This document shows, piece by piece, positions 29,937 through 41,600 of a DNA stretch of 64,000 nt. Positions within the stretch are counted from its first letter, which is position 1; each line of letters opens with the position of its first letter. The position numbers and the translations under genes are program-made. The stretch is from Watersipora subatra (lineage: Eukaryota; Bryozoa; Gymnolaemata; Cheilostomatida; Watersiporidae). Under the pieces are notes generated by a model. That model was not told the DNA's origin. It did no database searches and was given only the letters and a program-made list of their open reading frames with translations. Location: the NCBI RefSeq assembly GCF_963576615.1, contig NC_088711.1:57454248-57518247 (forward strand), in the 5' to 3' direction.

Positions 29937-30881
29937 GGGGAGAAGTGGGTAATGTGGACAGCTGGGTAATGTAAACAGTTAAATTTTTAGCTAAAATTTA
30001 TAACCAATTCCATTTGTTTCATATTATCAAAACCTTTCATTTTCCTGTTAGAAAAAGCCACATGCTGATTTGAAAGTCTATCCATCATACATCAATCTGT
30101 AAGCATTTTAATATTTATCATACAAATAGTAATTTTTAATTGAATTTCACTACCTGGGTTACATAGTGTGAATGTTGTTGGAACTTTTGGGGCAATTGTA
30201 CACAAACAAAGCATATTGTGTTGTTTATCTCTGTTGATTGTCAGAAGGCAACTCCTGACTATGACTGAAATTTATCAAAATTTGTAATAATATATAAGAT
30301 GGGGTAATGTGGTCAAGACACTTTGGGGTAAAGTGGACATGTCCACATCACCCTTATGCCATGTCCACATTACCCTGTGCTGCAAGGCATATGATATAAA
30401 CTGCCTAATTTGCTAGTCTAAATTGTTACTACTACTACTAGTAGGCCTACTAGTAAATTTACTGACAAATTTAGAAAATCTGAGTTAATACCTTGACTTA
30501 GTAGCATTATTATCTTATATTGTCAGATTTGAATTATTCCTGTATAGTTTACATTAAATTACATAGAACCACATGCATATATTACTTGTAGTTATTTGAA
30601 AATCTGAGAATTTTTTACTTTATTGACCAAAAATGACATGTTCGCATTACCCACTGCACTTGTCCACATTACCCACCGACGGTGGGTAATATGGAAAATC
30701 TTGTGCTTTACGATATGGTGCATTCTGGGAAAACTATTGCTTGTATTACAAAACATGCGATTAAGAAAAGAGAGCCAACAAACTCTGCAAGCTAAATATA
30801 TAATTTAGAGTATTCTAAAGTGAATAGAATAGTAGTAACTGTAGTAAAAAGAAAAACTGTCCACATTACCCACTTCTCCCC
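29937..30881. mobile_element. 945-bp TIR element with iterated GGGTAATGTGGAC motif
   Basis: Perfect 25-bp inverted ends starting GGGGAGAAGTGGGTAATGTG, flanked by TA on both sides. GGGTAATGTGGAC or its complement recurs about ten times inside (for example near 30300-30380 and 30650-30695). No ORF. It appears to be inserted into a family 2 end (CAGTAGACGCTCCTATAACA just to the left). Confidence 0.85.
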
Positions 30882-31505
30882 TACCTCCTAATTTTAATTC
30901 CGGATAGCTTGAAAAAGTTTATGCTTTGTACTACGTAAAAAATGTAATATTTTACTTTACTGTATTTTAATTTTTGCTTATGCTCTACAATCCAATTTCA
31001 GAATTCAAAGTAAATCTGTTTTCTCACATAGCCAACTATTTTGATTGTTCGTTTTTAAGTTTCTCGTAGAGCTTCTTTACTGACCAATTCATTTAAAAAC
31101 AAGAATGGATAATAGACATCTATTAGTCTTTGATATAGCTACTCTGAGCAACTCTAATCAGCCAATCAATCTGATCACAAATTATATTATTGTCACCATC
31201 ATAAATATCTGTTGTTTCTTCTCATTAAAACTGCTCGATGCATTTGTGATCAGTAAAGCAAACTGCACTGCTGGCTGATTTCCTGTTTTTAGACAGCAAT
31301 CCATTTAAGATGCGTTGAAGAGAGATTTCTCATTAAATAAAAGCACCTTGGATCAATCGAAATGTCACGCCCAAAACGTTTCTCTGTAGGTGGACTAATG
31401 CATTGCTCATAGTGTGAATGATGTTCACCGATCCGAAAGGTGTTAGTCAAGTACATGTATTATGAAGTGTTTTAATTAATTTTATTACATTTTTGTAGAT
31501 TTGAA

Positions 31506-32452
31506 TGTTTACTTGCAACAAAATTCACATTACAGTTATTTGGTATCAAGAGGTTCACCATGTCTCCCTCTGCTGTGTTGTAGGTACAAAATATGTGGAA
31601 ATGAGATTACAAGCTCATAAAAGCTCAAAAACGAAGTTTTTGGAAGTAGTTATGAATCTCTTTATTTCGATGACGTTCTCAAACATTGTGGTTATTGTTT
31701 TGACACGTAATGTTATCACGTGGAATTAAAGGCTAATAAAAGGCCCAATATAAAATGTCTCGTAGCGCTAGTTTATGACAAACACTTCGGGTTCCACCAG
31801 AAAGCCCTTATCAAATATAGATGCTCACTACTTTACAGTTTCATTTAAGCCTGGTCTAATCATCTAATCGTTATCTGATCATGTGACCCATACTTCCTGC
31901 CAAATAGCACGAACAATTTCTGCAGCATTTTTTGACTATCACAGGTGACTAATAGGCTCGTCATGTTTATCAGAGGATGATGTGTACTCCTTCGAGCTAA
32001 GGTTGAAAAATTAAACAAATTTTCATGGTAGGTTTTGAAATATCAGTGCTCAAAGTGACAGCATTAATATAATAATGAAATCGACATGTAAGGACAATAG
32101 ACATGGTTTTATTGAATGAGTGAAGTATATTTGTGAAAATATTTCGATGAATGAGGTTGCTTGAAAGTGTAAACAGAAGCCATCATGTTCAAATACAACA
32201 TACAAAGCCATTCAAATACGTTCCAATACGTATTTGAATGGCTTTGTTCAAATACGTCCCATCCGAGTCGTTTTGGAAAGGGATTCCAATCTACGGCGTT
32301 TTCGTGATAGCTGCAATTAGCTGTTCGTTTTTGAGCTTTTAAGAGGTTGTAATCACATTTTGACATATGTTGCATCTACAACACAGCAGAGTAAGCCATG
32401 GTGAATCTTTTGATACAAAATAACTGTAATGTGAATTTTGTTTCAAGTAAAT
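31506..32452. mobile_element. Foldback element family 2, copy b (167 bp upstream of the DCP2 ATG)
   Basis: Arms TTTACTTGCAACAAAATTCA and its complement. The interior is in the opposite orientation to copy a. Contains a short palindrome of GCCATTCAAATACG (32211-32250). It lies in the presumed DCP2 promoter or 5' UTR. Confidence 0.78.
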
Positions 32453-32492
32453 CTTTAAGGTTTTTAACATAATGTGTAAGCACCGGTTTGAT

Positions 32493-32509
32493 TATAATAA
32501 TAATAATAA
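32493..32509. repeat. AAT microsatellite upstream of DCP2
   Basis: Five to six AAT/ATA triplets, 110 bp before the DCP2 start codon. Confidence 0.85.
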
Positions 32510-32618
32510 ACACTTATTGCTGGTAGTGTTTTAGCAGCAAGTTGTGACACTAGGATTCTCTATAGACATGCGACGCTGACAAAGTTAGCAACTGCTAGAA
32601 GATTAACCCCATTATAAG

Positions 32619-32671
32619 ATGTCTGAGAGAGTATATAGAGTGCCTTCCCATCTCCTTGATGATCTTTGCAG
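32619..32671 (+). CDS. DCP2: DCP2 exon 1 (start codon)
   Basis: Encodes MSERVYRVPSHLLDDLC and part of a Ser codon, ending at donor CAG/GTTAGT in phase 2. It matches the human start (IPGSVLDDLCSRF), with LLDDLC conserved. The ATG is preceded by AAG, a favourable context. Confidence 0.9.
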
Positions 32672-35600
32672 GTTAGTTTCAAATATATAGTCAAACCTTA
32701 ACCAAAGCTGAACCATTTCGCCATCAGTTTTGTATGTTGAAGCATATATATATATAAAGATTAATTGAATTTTGTCTAATTCATTCCGGTATATAACAGA
32801 CAATCATAACTGCTTCAAAAAATGCTACATATAGCATTTGTTATTTAATAAGCTTGTACAATATATATATTATTTATATAGTATATACATGTATATAGTG
32901 CATGTATATATATTCTACAATACATCATGATATATTGCTCTTACATTGCTATATATCATTATACTATTTTGTATATTATAATAATATATTGTATTATCAC
33001 ACATGTATTCTCTGTATACATTATTATATATGATCTTGATTACATATGCATACACAAAAACCACAACAACCTACAACGTACCTCCTATATGCTAAGTCAT
33101 GAATCCTTAAAATATATTATGAACAGTGATCCTTTGTAACAACTGAACGCTTTGTGTTATCACTTATGTTATGTTATGTTAACACTTTGTGTTATGTTGA
33201 ATAGTTATGCATTAGTCTAATCTTCAGAAAATGATAGTGTCAGGTTTCTTTTCTATTCATAACATTCTGAAAGACTATTCTTGAAAGTAGTCGACTCCGA
33301 GATTTAAAAATGTTGTCAGCTATCTTGAAATTGCTCATTCTTCTTAAATCTTTCACATCCTTCAGAATTATTTTATTAACTTTATCATATCTGCACCAAT
33401 TGTTATCTTCAATAATTTAAAGTGGAATGTTCAGAACTTTACGTATATAGTCATTCAAAAACATAATTTTACAGATTAAAAATGAAAAAATCAAGCCAAA
33501 ATGGGATTAATTTAACATACAATCTATGGCTATTGACAATGATGGCAATGTTGTATATGAGAATTTTGGGTTTTGTACAAATAGGTATGTGCAGGCTTAT
33601 TAACTACAAACATGTATATTCACTATCTTAAACTCTAGAGTAAACAATTCGAAAGTTGTGACAAACTTGTTTTCACATAAACTTAATCTTGAGCCTGAGA
33701 GGTTCTATAACTTCTACTATGTATGATTTTGTAGCCGGTTCATATTAAATGTGCCAGACTCCATCCGAACAGACACTATTCGTCTCTTCTTTCAAATCGA
33801 GCAAGCTCATTGGTTCTACATAGATTTCTTTGTGCCGGAAGATTCGAGTCTCAAGACTGTTGGTATCAAAGAGTTCGCCAATCAAGATATCCTTTACCGT
33901 CTCCTGTTGACACCCTTCTTTATCAAAAGATGTTAATATCAATTTTATAGGGAATTTCTGTCAAGTTTTCTTTCTTACTAGCCCATTTTTGTTGATCTCT
34001 GTATCTGCTGCATCCCAAGGTCTAAAGATCACAAAAAGAAATTCCTCATGATTCGCTAATGTTTGCAGAAGACTTGTGAAAATGTAGTGAAAACATTCAA
34101 AATTTATTTTCACAAATGAAAACATCATTCAGTCAGAGGGATCGTTATTTATATAGCAGCATAATCTCTATGTCTTATGTGTATATAGCATTGAACTACT
34201 TTTCTTATCACTGGTTACCATAGAAGAGAGTGAGAAAAAGTAAAATTAGAAGTATGTATAATTAAATAATTAAAAAATGTATAAAATTAGCTGTCAATTC
34301 CTTCAGCCTAAACATATGGACAGGTTAGTAAAAATTAATGAGTTGCAAACCTTTGACGTCTCCACTCTACTTTGCAATTGCATCCAAGATGCATAAATAT
34401 TCAGAGGATGCCTCTGCTTTCCTTAACCGGTCAAATGTACTGTTTGACCATTGTCCATTTCTCCTCGCGGCTACACATGATGTGGAAGCGATGCACAGAG
34501 ACTGGAAAAAGTACAAACTGGCTGTTCCTACTTGTGGTGTCATCCTTCTAGACTGTTCTAGAGAACTGGTACTTCTAGTCCAGGGTTTTTCTAAGAATTG
34601 GGGGTTTCCCAAGGGGAAGGTTAATGAAGATGAGACGAATGTCAAGGCAGCTATTCGGGAGGTTGGTCCTAATGCATTCCAAACTTTTTTAAAGAGCTTT
34701 CTCGGAAATGAAGATTTGTAGTACTGATCCAAATTTAAAACCTTGAGCATCATAGATATTAGAAAGGGCATTTGTTTATCTTTAGTGTTAATACTTTGAA
34801 GCTTAACCTTGTATATACAAGCAGGTTACCTGATCCTGATCGTATTAACAACATTCCTTTGACTGTAAAAGTACTTTGAATAGCATAATTCCTTTTAAAC
34901 TGAATATCATTTTGAAGCTCCAAGCTTGTAGAACTCAATGAAAAAACAGAAATCAAAAAGAGTAATTAGCACGTGTTTCACTCTCTCAAAAAAGTGATAT
35001 TTTAGTGGTTACCGAAGAAACATACCAATTGCAGTACACAGAATCTGATAGAGTGTATATTTGTTATGTACACTGAGTCTGATAGAGTGTATATTTGTTA
35101 TGAGTAGAAAAGCAACTAGTTTTAGTGTAAAGCTCTTGTTGCTGTGGAAAAGAGGCTCTCTAGCTCTGTCTATTTCTGATCATTCATTATCAAGGACTTT
35201 AACTTACATGCCATTAGAATCTAATGTTCTATCAGCAGCCATTCTTTATTTCTCAGTGAGATAGAAATACCTACAGTAGTTTGGTGATATCTCTAGAATT
35301 AATAGTTCAATCAACATAAAACAAAGATTTGAATGTCTCCGTCATCCTTATAAGTTCTAATAAACCATTGTCACTGCTGACAAAGGAAGACCTTCACCTG
35401 CATTTCCTTGATCAGTTCTAATAATACATAATTATTAGATGACAGTAAAGAATCAATGTGATTTCAATTTTTACTGGTAATATGCCGAGTCATTTCAATT
35501 CTACCGTAAGTAAAAGATATCAGAGAATTAGATCTTTTCATTGTGGGTATGTAGTTCTCTTTCAATGAGTCCATAGACTTATAAAAGAGTTTGCCATTTT

Positions 35601-38600
35601 TGGTTCAATCTTGTTCCAGCTCCACTTATTGCTATATGTGTCTGTTTAAATTTTTGAGCTTTCATTACCAGCAACTTTAACGCGCATGTCATTAAAAACT
35701 AGTATTCTGTCAGCAACCATCTTTCATCTCTCGGTTGGTTCGAGGTGCCATCGGCATTTCGCCTATACAGTAGAACCTCAGTTCTCGAACATAATCCGTT
35801 CCAGAAGGTTGTTCGAAAACCGAGTTGTTCGAGATCTGAAACAATTATTCCCATTAGAATTAATGTATGTAAATTTTAATCCGTTCCAAGCCGAGATATC
35901 AATTTCCATAAAGTATTTTTTTAACATTTTACATCATAAACTGTACTGTATATTATATACTATATATAAAAATGGGTAGATATAGATTGGGTTTATTTTT
36001 AATAAAAGATTTTAACAAAAAGTAAGCATTTCATATGTTTTGCTCTTGGAACATCGAAAACATGATACGTTAAGATACAATACAACAAATTGCAGAAATT
36101 GATAATGAAACAGCGAAAAATACAACAGATCAGTTACATAAAAAATCGTGTGAAAAAGAAAATATAAACAGCAATGGCACGTTTACCGGACGTTTTTGAA
36201 AAAGAATCCTCCTCCAAAACAATTTAGGGTAACTTGACTGGAGGAGTTGTCTATCTGACAAATCTCTTCGGTAGAGGGACATCGTCCCAGTTGGTTCCTT
36301 TCTTTTTGTAAAGAATTTATGAACTGTAACTTACTTCTCCCTTTGTTAACGAATGTTTCAATGCTGTTTCCGAAGCTGTTCCGAAAGTTTAATTCCAATG
36401 CGCATGCTCTGGTTTGGTCGAGAACCGAATTTACGTTCGAAATCCGAGATAAACAAATCGCAATTGTTTTGGTCGAAATCCGAATTGGTCAAGAAGGGAA
36501 GCATTCGAGAACCGATTTCCACTGTATTTCAGTACTTGATGATCCAATCAACTTGAAACTCTGGAATTATAATGAAAATCTATTACATGTATGTGCAAAG
36601 TGATCAAAGTTTTGTAATCCTACATAAACCAAAACTACGAAAAAACAAAGCGAAACTATGTAGTCGAGTTTACTCGGGTGTAGGATCAGGTGAGAAAACA
36701 ACTCTTCGAATCATCTCAGGCCCAAGTTTTAATTTTTTAACTAGTAGGATACAGTGTTGAACAGTCAAAAATATTGTTGATACAGTGTTGAACAGTCAAT
36801 AATATTGCTGATACAGTGTTAAACAGTCAGTAATTTTGCTGATACAATGTTGAACAGTCAATAATATTGCTGATACAGGGTTGAACAGTCAATAACAATG
36901 CTGATAGAGTGTTGAACAATCAATAATATTGCTGATACATTGCTGAACGGTCAATAACATTGCTGATACAGTGTTGAACCGTCAATAATATTGTTGATAC
37001 AGGGTTGAACAGTCAATAATATTGTTGATACAGGGTTGAATAGTCAATAATATTGTTGATACAGGGTTGAACAGTCAATAATATTGTTGATACAGGGTTG
37101 AACAGTCAATAATATTGTTGATACAGTGTTGAACAGTCAATAATATCGTTGATACAGTGTTGAACAGTCAATAATATTGTTGATACAGTGTTGAACAGTC
37201 AATAATATTGTTGATACAGTGTTGAACAGTCAATAATATTGTTGATAGAGTGTTGAACAGTCAATAATATTGTTGATACAGTGTTGAACAGTCAATAATA
37301 TTGTTGATACAGGGTTGAACAGTCAATAATATTGTTGATACAGGGTTGAATAGGCAATAATATTGTTGATACAGGGTTGAACAGTCAATAATATTGTTGA
37401 TACAGGGTTGAACAGTCAATAATATTGTTGATACAGTGTTGAACAGTCAATAATATCGTTGATACAGTGTTGAACAGTCAATAATATTGTTGATACAGTG
37501 TTGAACAGTCAATAATATTGTTGATACAGTGTTGAACAGTCAATAATATTGTTGATAGAGTGTTGAACAGTCAATAATATTGTTGATACAGGGTTGAACA
37601 GTCAATAATATTGTTGATACAGGGTTGAACAGTCAATAATATTGTTGACACAGGGTTGAACAGTCAATAATATTGCTGATACATTGCTGAACGGTCAATA
37701 ACATTGCTGGTACAGTGTTGAACCGTCAATAATATTGTTGATACAGGGTTGAACAGTCAATAATATTGTTGATACAGGGTTGAACAGTCAATAATATTGT
37801 TGATACAGTGTTGAACAGTCAATAATATTGTTGATACAGTGTTGAACAGTCAATTATATTGCTGATACAATGTCGAACAGTCAATAATATTGCTGATACA
37901 GTGTTGAACAGTCAATAATATTGTTGATACAGTGTTGAACAGTCAATAATATTGTTGATACAGTGTTGAACAGTCAATTATATTGCTGATACAGTGTTGA
38001 ACAGTCAATTATATTGTTGATACAGTGCTAAACAGTCAATAATATTGTTGATACAGGGTTGAACAGTCAATAATATTGCTGATACTGTGTTGAACAGTCA
38101 ATGACATTGCTGATACAGTGTTAAACAGTCAATAATATGGCTGATACAGGGTTGAACAGTCAATAATATGGCTGATACAGTGTTGAACAGTCAATTATAT
38201 TGCTGATACAGTGTTAAACAGTCAATAATATTGTTGATACAGTGCTAAACAGTCAATAATATTGCTGATACAGTGTTGAACAGTCAATAATATTGCTGAT
38301 ACAGTGTTGAACAGTCAATATTATTGCTGATACAGTGTTGAACAGTCAATAATATTGCTGATACAGTGTTGAACAGTCAATTATATTGCTGAACTAATGC
38401 TCACCGCATCTATTTTCTTATCTATTTAGTGAGCCTGAATACACGCGAATAAAATGGAGAATTTTTTTGTAGTTCTTACTCAAAGACATGCCTGACCAGT
38501 TAATAATTATATAATCGCAGCGATTTTTTTAACCAGTGAACGTGGATTTTTGGTAAATTTGGCTGATGCTGTGAGTTTGACTTCCGGTTTACCTTTGTGA

Positions 38601-41600
38601 TTCCTTGTTGTGTGTTGTTTGTAATGCGATCACGCAAAAGGTTTCGCACCAAAGCATTAAGATATTGTTGTTCACAAGTACATGAATACATAGACAATCC
38701 CTAATTTGTTTTACTCCGTATCATCACAATTTATGTTCACCTGCTAGCGGAGATAACTCAATCATACTTTGGGAATAAGTAGTAAATATGAAAAGAACCA
38801 TTCTAATATAATAAATTATCACTTTACTACATGAATTATGATGACTCATTCAGTTTTTGTCATATTCTTGTTTTTAGAGTTTCCTATCGATGCATTTATT
38901 CGCGTTTGTAGAATTAAATTCACGTGTAGTATCAGAGTTTAGTTATAACTGATTCTCATATGCTTTATCAAAGGTATATAAAGATGCTGCGACCGGATTA
39001 TCAGCTGACTCCTAGTAACCTCGCCAAAACTAATATATTTTGTTATTTTCGGAATATTATGTTATTTGATTTTTTATTCTTATAGCAGTGTCAGTTGATG
39101 GAGATTATATTAAAATGCAAGTCAGGCTGAGAAGATGATTTAACTAATGTAACATAATCCAAAAAACAATTGTCTATAAAAATAGCATTTCACCACATAG
39201 ATTGGAGGGTACTATGGTGCTAGGTTTATTAGCATTGTAATAGCGTCCGGTGACAATAATTATGTAATTTTTGTCTTGTAAACTATATATGTTGATATTG
39301 TGTAGCTGCGAGAAGAAACTGGACACGATGTGTCTGATGTAATAAGGGAAGATGACTACGTGGAGCACACTATAGGCGATCAAAAGTGCACACTCTTCAT
39401 TGTTCCAGGTAACTTAAGATTTATCTTCTCTCATCTGACTCAAACAGTTAACTCTTATTTTGTAAGCTGTTTGGCATAAAAACCATTTATGGTAGGATGT
39501 ACAGTAGTGTAAAAGATACTATGATTATTTGTTCTGCAGTTATATAACTAAATTGCTTACTGATACTGTTATAGTTACTCTGTTGTCATGTATATTCAGG
39601 GGTATCTACAGACACACCCTTTTTGCCGGAGACCAGGAACGAGATTAAGAAACTTCAGTGGTTCGCTATCGATTCACTGCCAAGCCATAAAAAAGATGTT
39701 AAAAGTGCAGAACTTTTGGAATATGGGCCGAATGCTTTCTTTATGGTTATACCCTTCCTCAAGTAGGTTTTCAGCTCTTGTTTTTCTGCATTTATAACTA
39801 AAGAGCCATTAAATTTACTCCTTGAGTCTGTTTAAGTCACACATTCACTCCTTGAGTCTGTTTAAGTTACACATTCACTCTTGAGTCTGTTTAAGTCACA
39901 CATTCACTCTTGAGTCTGTTTAAGTCACACATTCACTCCTTTAGTCTGTTTAAGTCGCACATTCAATCCTTGAGTCAGTTTAAGTCACACTTTCACTCCT
40001 TGAGTCTGTTTAAGTCACACATTCACTCTTGAGTCTGTTTAAGTCACACATTCACTCTTGAGTCTGTTTAAGTCACACTTTCACTCTTGAGTCTGTTTAA
40101 GTCACACTTTCACTCCTTGAGTCAGTTTAAGTCACACATCTGCTTTTTCAGAATACAGTACTGTACACTTTTGCTAGGAATATTTCGATCGTAAGCTTAG
40201 CATAAACTACCCGTTGCTATTTTAATGTTTATGTGATTAAAATTGGTAAAAATAAAACACAAAAAATACTTGTTTTTTATGATCTTTGATAGGATATATT
40301 TTATTAAAATCAAGTACATGGTCTATTTAAACCCTCCTGTCATCGTTACAGTACACAAGACTTTATATCGTATACAGTACACAATACTATATACATATGT
40401 ATCCAGAGACGTATACACAGTCAAGTATACACAGTATACTACAGCACTGTATATAATGTGTATGTAGTGAGTATATTACAGTATACACAGACAAGTACGC
40501 AAGTAAACGAGGCTGGTGTACGAGTTGCTACATACACAGCAGTACAGTACATTCCCCAACCTACCCTTGTCTATTAATAAACTTTCTTTTGAGACAATTG
40601 TTGTATTTTATATATTATTTGATGTCTTATTCTAAGTGTATACTGTTTATGGTGTAAAGTAGTAAAAAGATGTGTTCACTGATTAAGACTATTTATATTC
40701 ATTATGTTGGAAAATAGCTTTGGATTTCGAACCAATTGCTTTTCTAACAGCTCTGTGCAACAGACGACGGCCACAATCTAGGTTTGATTGTACCAGTTTA
40801 TAGGACACAACTTACTATATCCATAGATGTTGCTAGATGGCAGGCAAATGTTCTTAATATCTGACACTTATTTGTACAGCGAATCTGTTATTTGCATTCA
40901 ATATTCTGTGAAAGAATTTAGAATGTCTGACAGTGGTAGAATCTTTCTTCCACTTGCATGTGTAGATTTTACTTATCTTCCTGGCAGTGCTTTATCAAAT
41001 GTCTCACTTCTTTCTTTAAGGCCGCTGAAACGCTGGATAGCGCAGCACCAACCATACTCCTCTCCTCAGAAACTAGAGGCACAGAGGACTTTTGCCAGAA
41101 GGAATGTTTGTCAATTTGAAGGTTTGTTGAATGATGCTTAATTTCACAGGGCTCAGTGGTTTATCGCTTATTGGCTCATGCGTTGCGCATATAGTAACTG
41201 GGACAGGATGTCATGCATATAGTGACAGTCAAATGGTAAGCCTCACCGTTCCCATCATACAGTGAGGGAACAGTTAGACAAAGTACAAAATCAGAAATGG
41301 TAAAACATCCAAATAGTGACTGGAATGATAAGACATGGGTATGTACAGTGACCGTAAGGATAAGACATGGGTATGTACAGTGACCGTAAGGATAAGACAT
41401 GGGTATGTACAGTGACAGGAATGGTGAGGCATACATTGAAAGGAATGACAATATCTACACGCTGTGATAAAAACAGTAACAGGAATGATGATGGAACGTT
41501 TACATGTACATACACTGCAGGAACAGTAAGACATATTTATACATATACTAGCTAAAAGCCCGGCATGTCCTAGTATTAAAAAACTGCTTATAAAAAGCGG

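Noticed and set aside
33751-33936. Ordinary GT donors for DCP2 exon 2 (for example near 33861 or 33899)
   Set aside because: They either delete the conserved GIKEFANQ or add unrelated residues. Only the ATATCCTTT boundary restores the family sequence and the phase of exon 3.
34338-34440. Possible DCP2 start at the ATG at 34338
   Set aside because: This reading runs through the 3' end of the AT-AC intron. Exons 1 and 2 supply the conserved N-terminus, and the residues before FDHCPFLL do not match the family.
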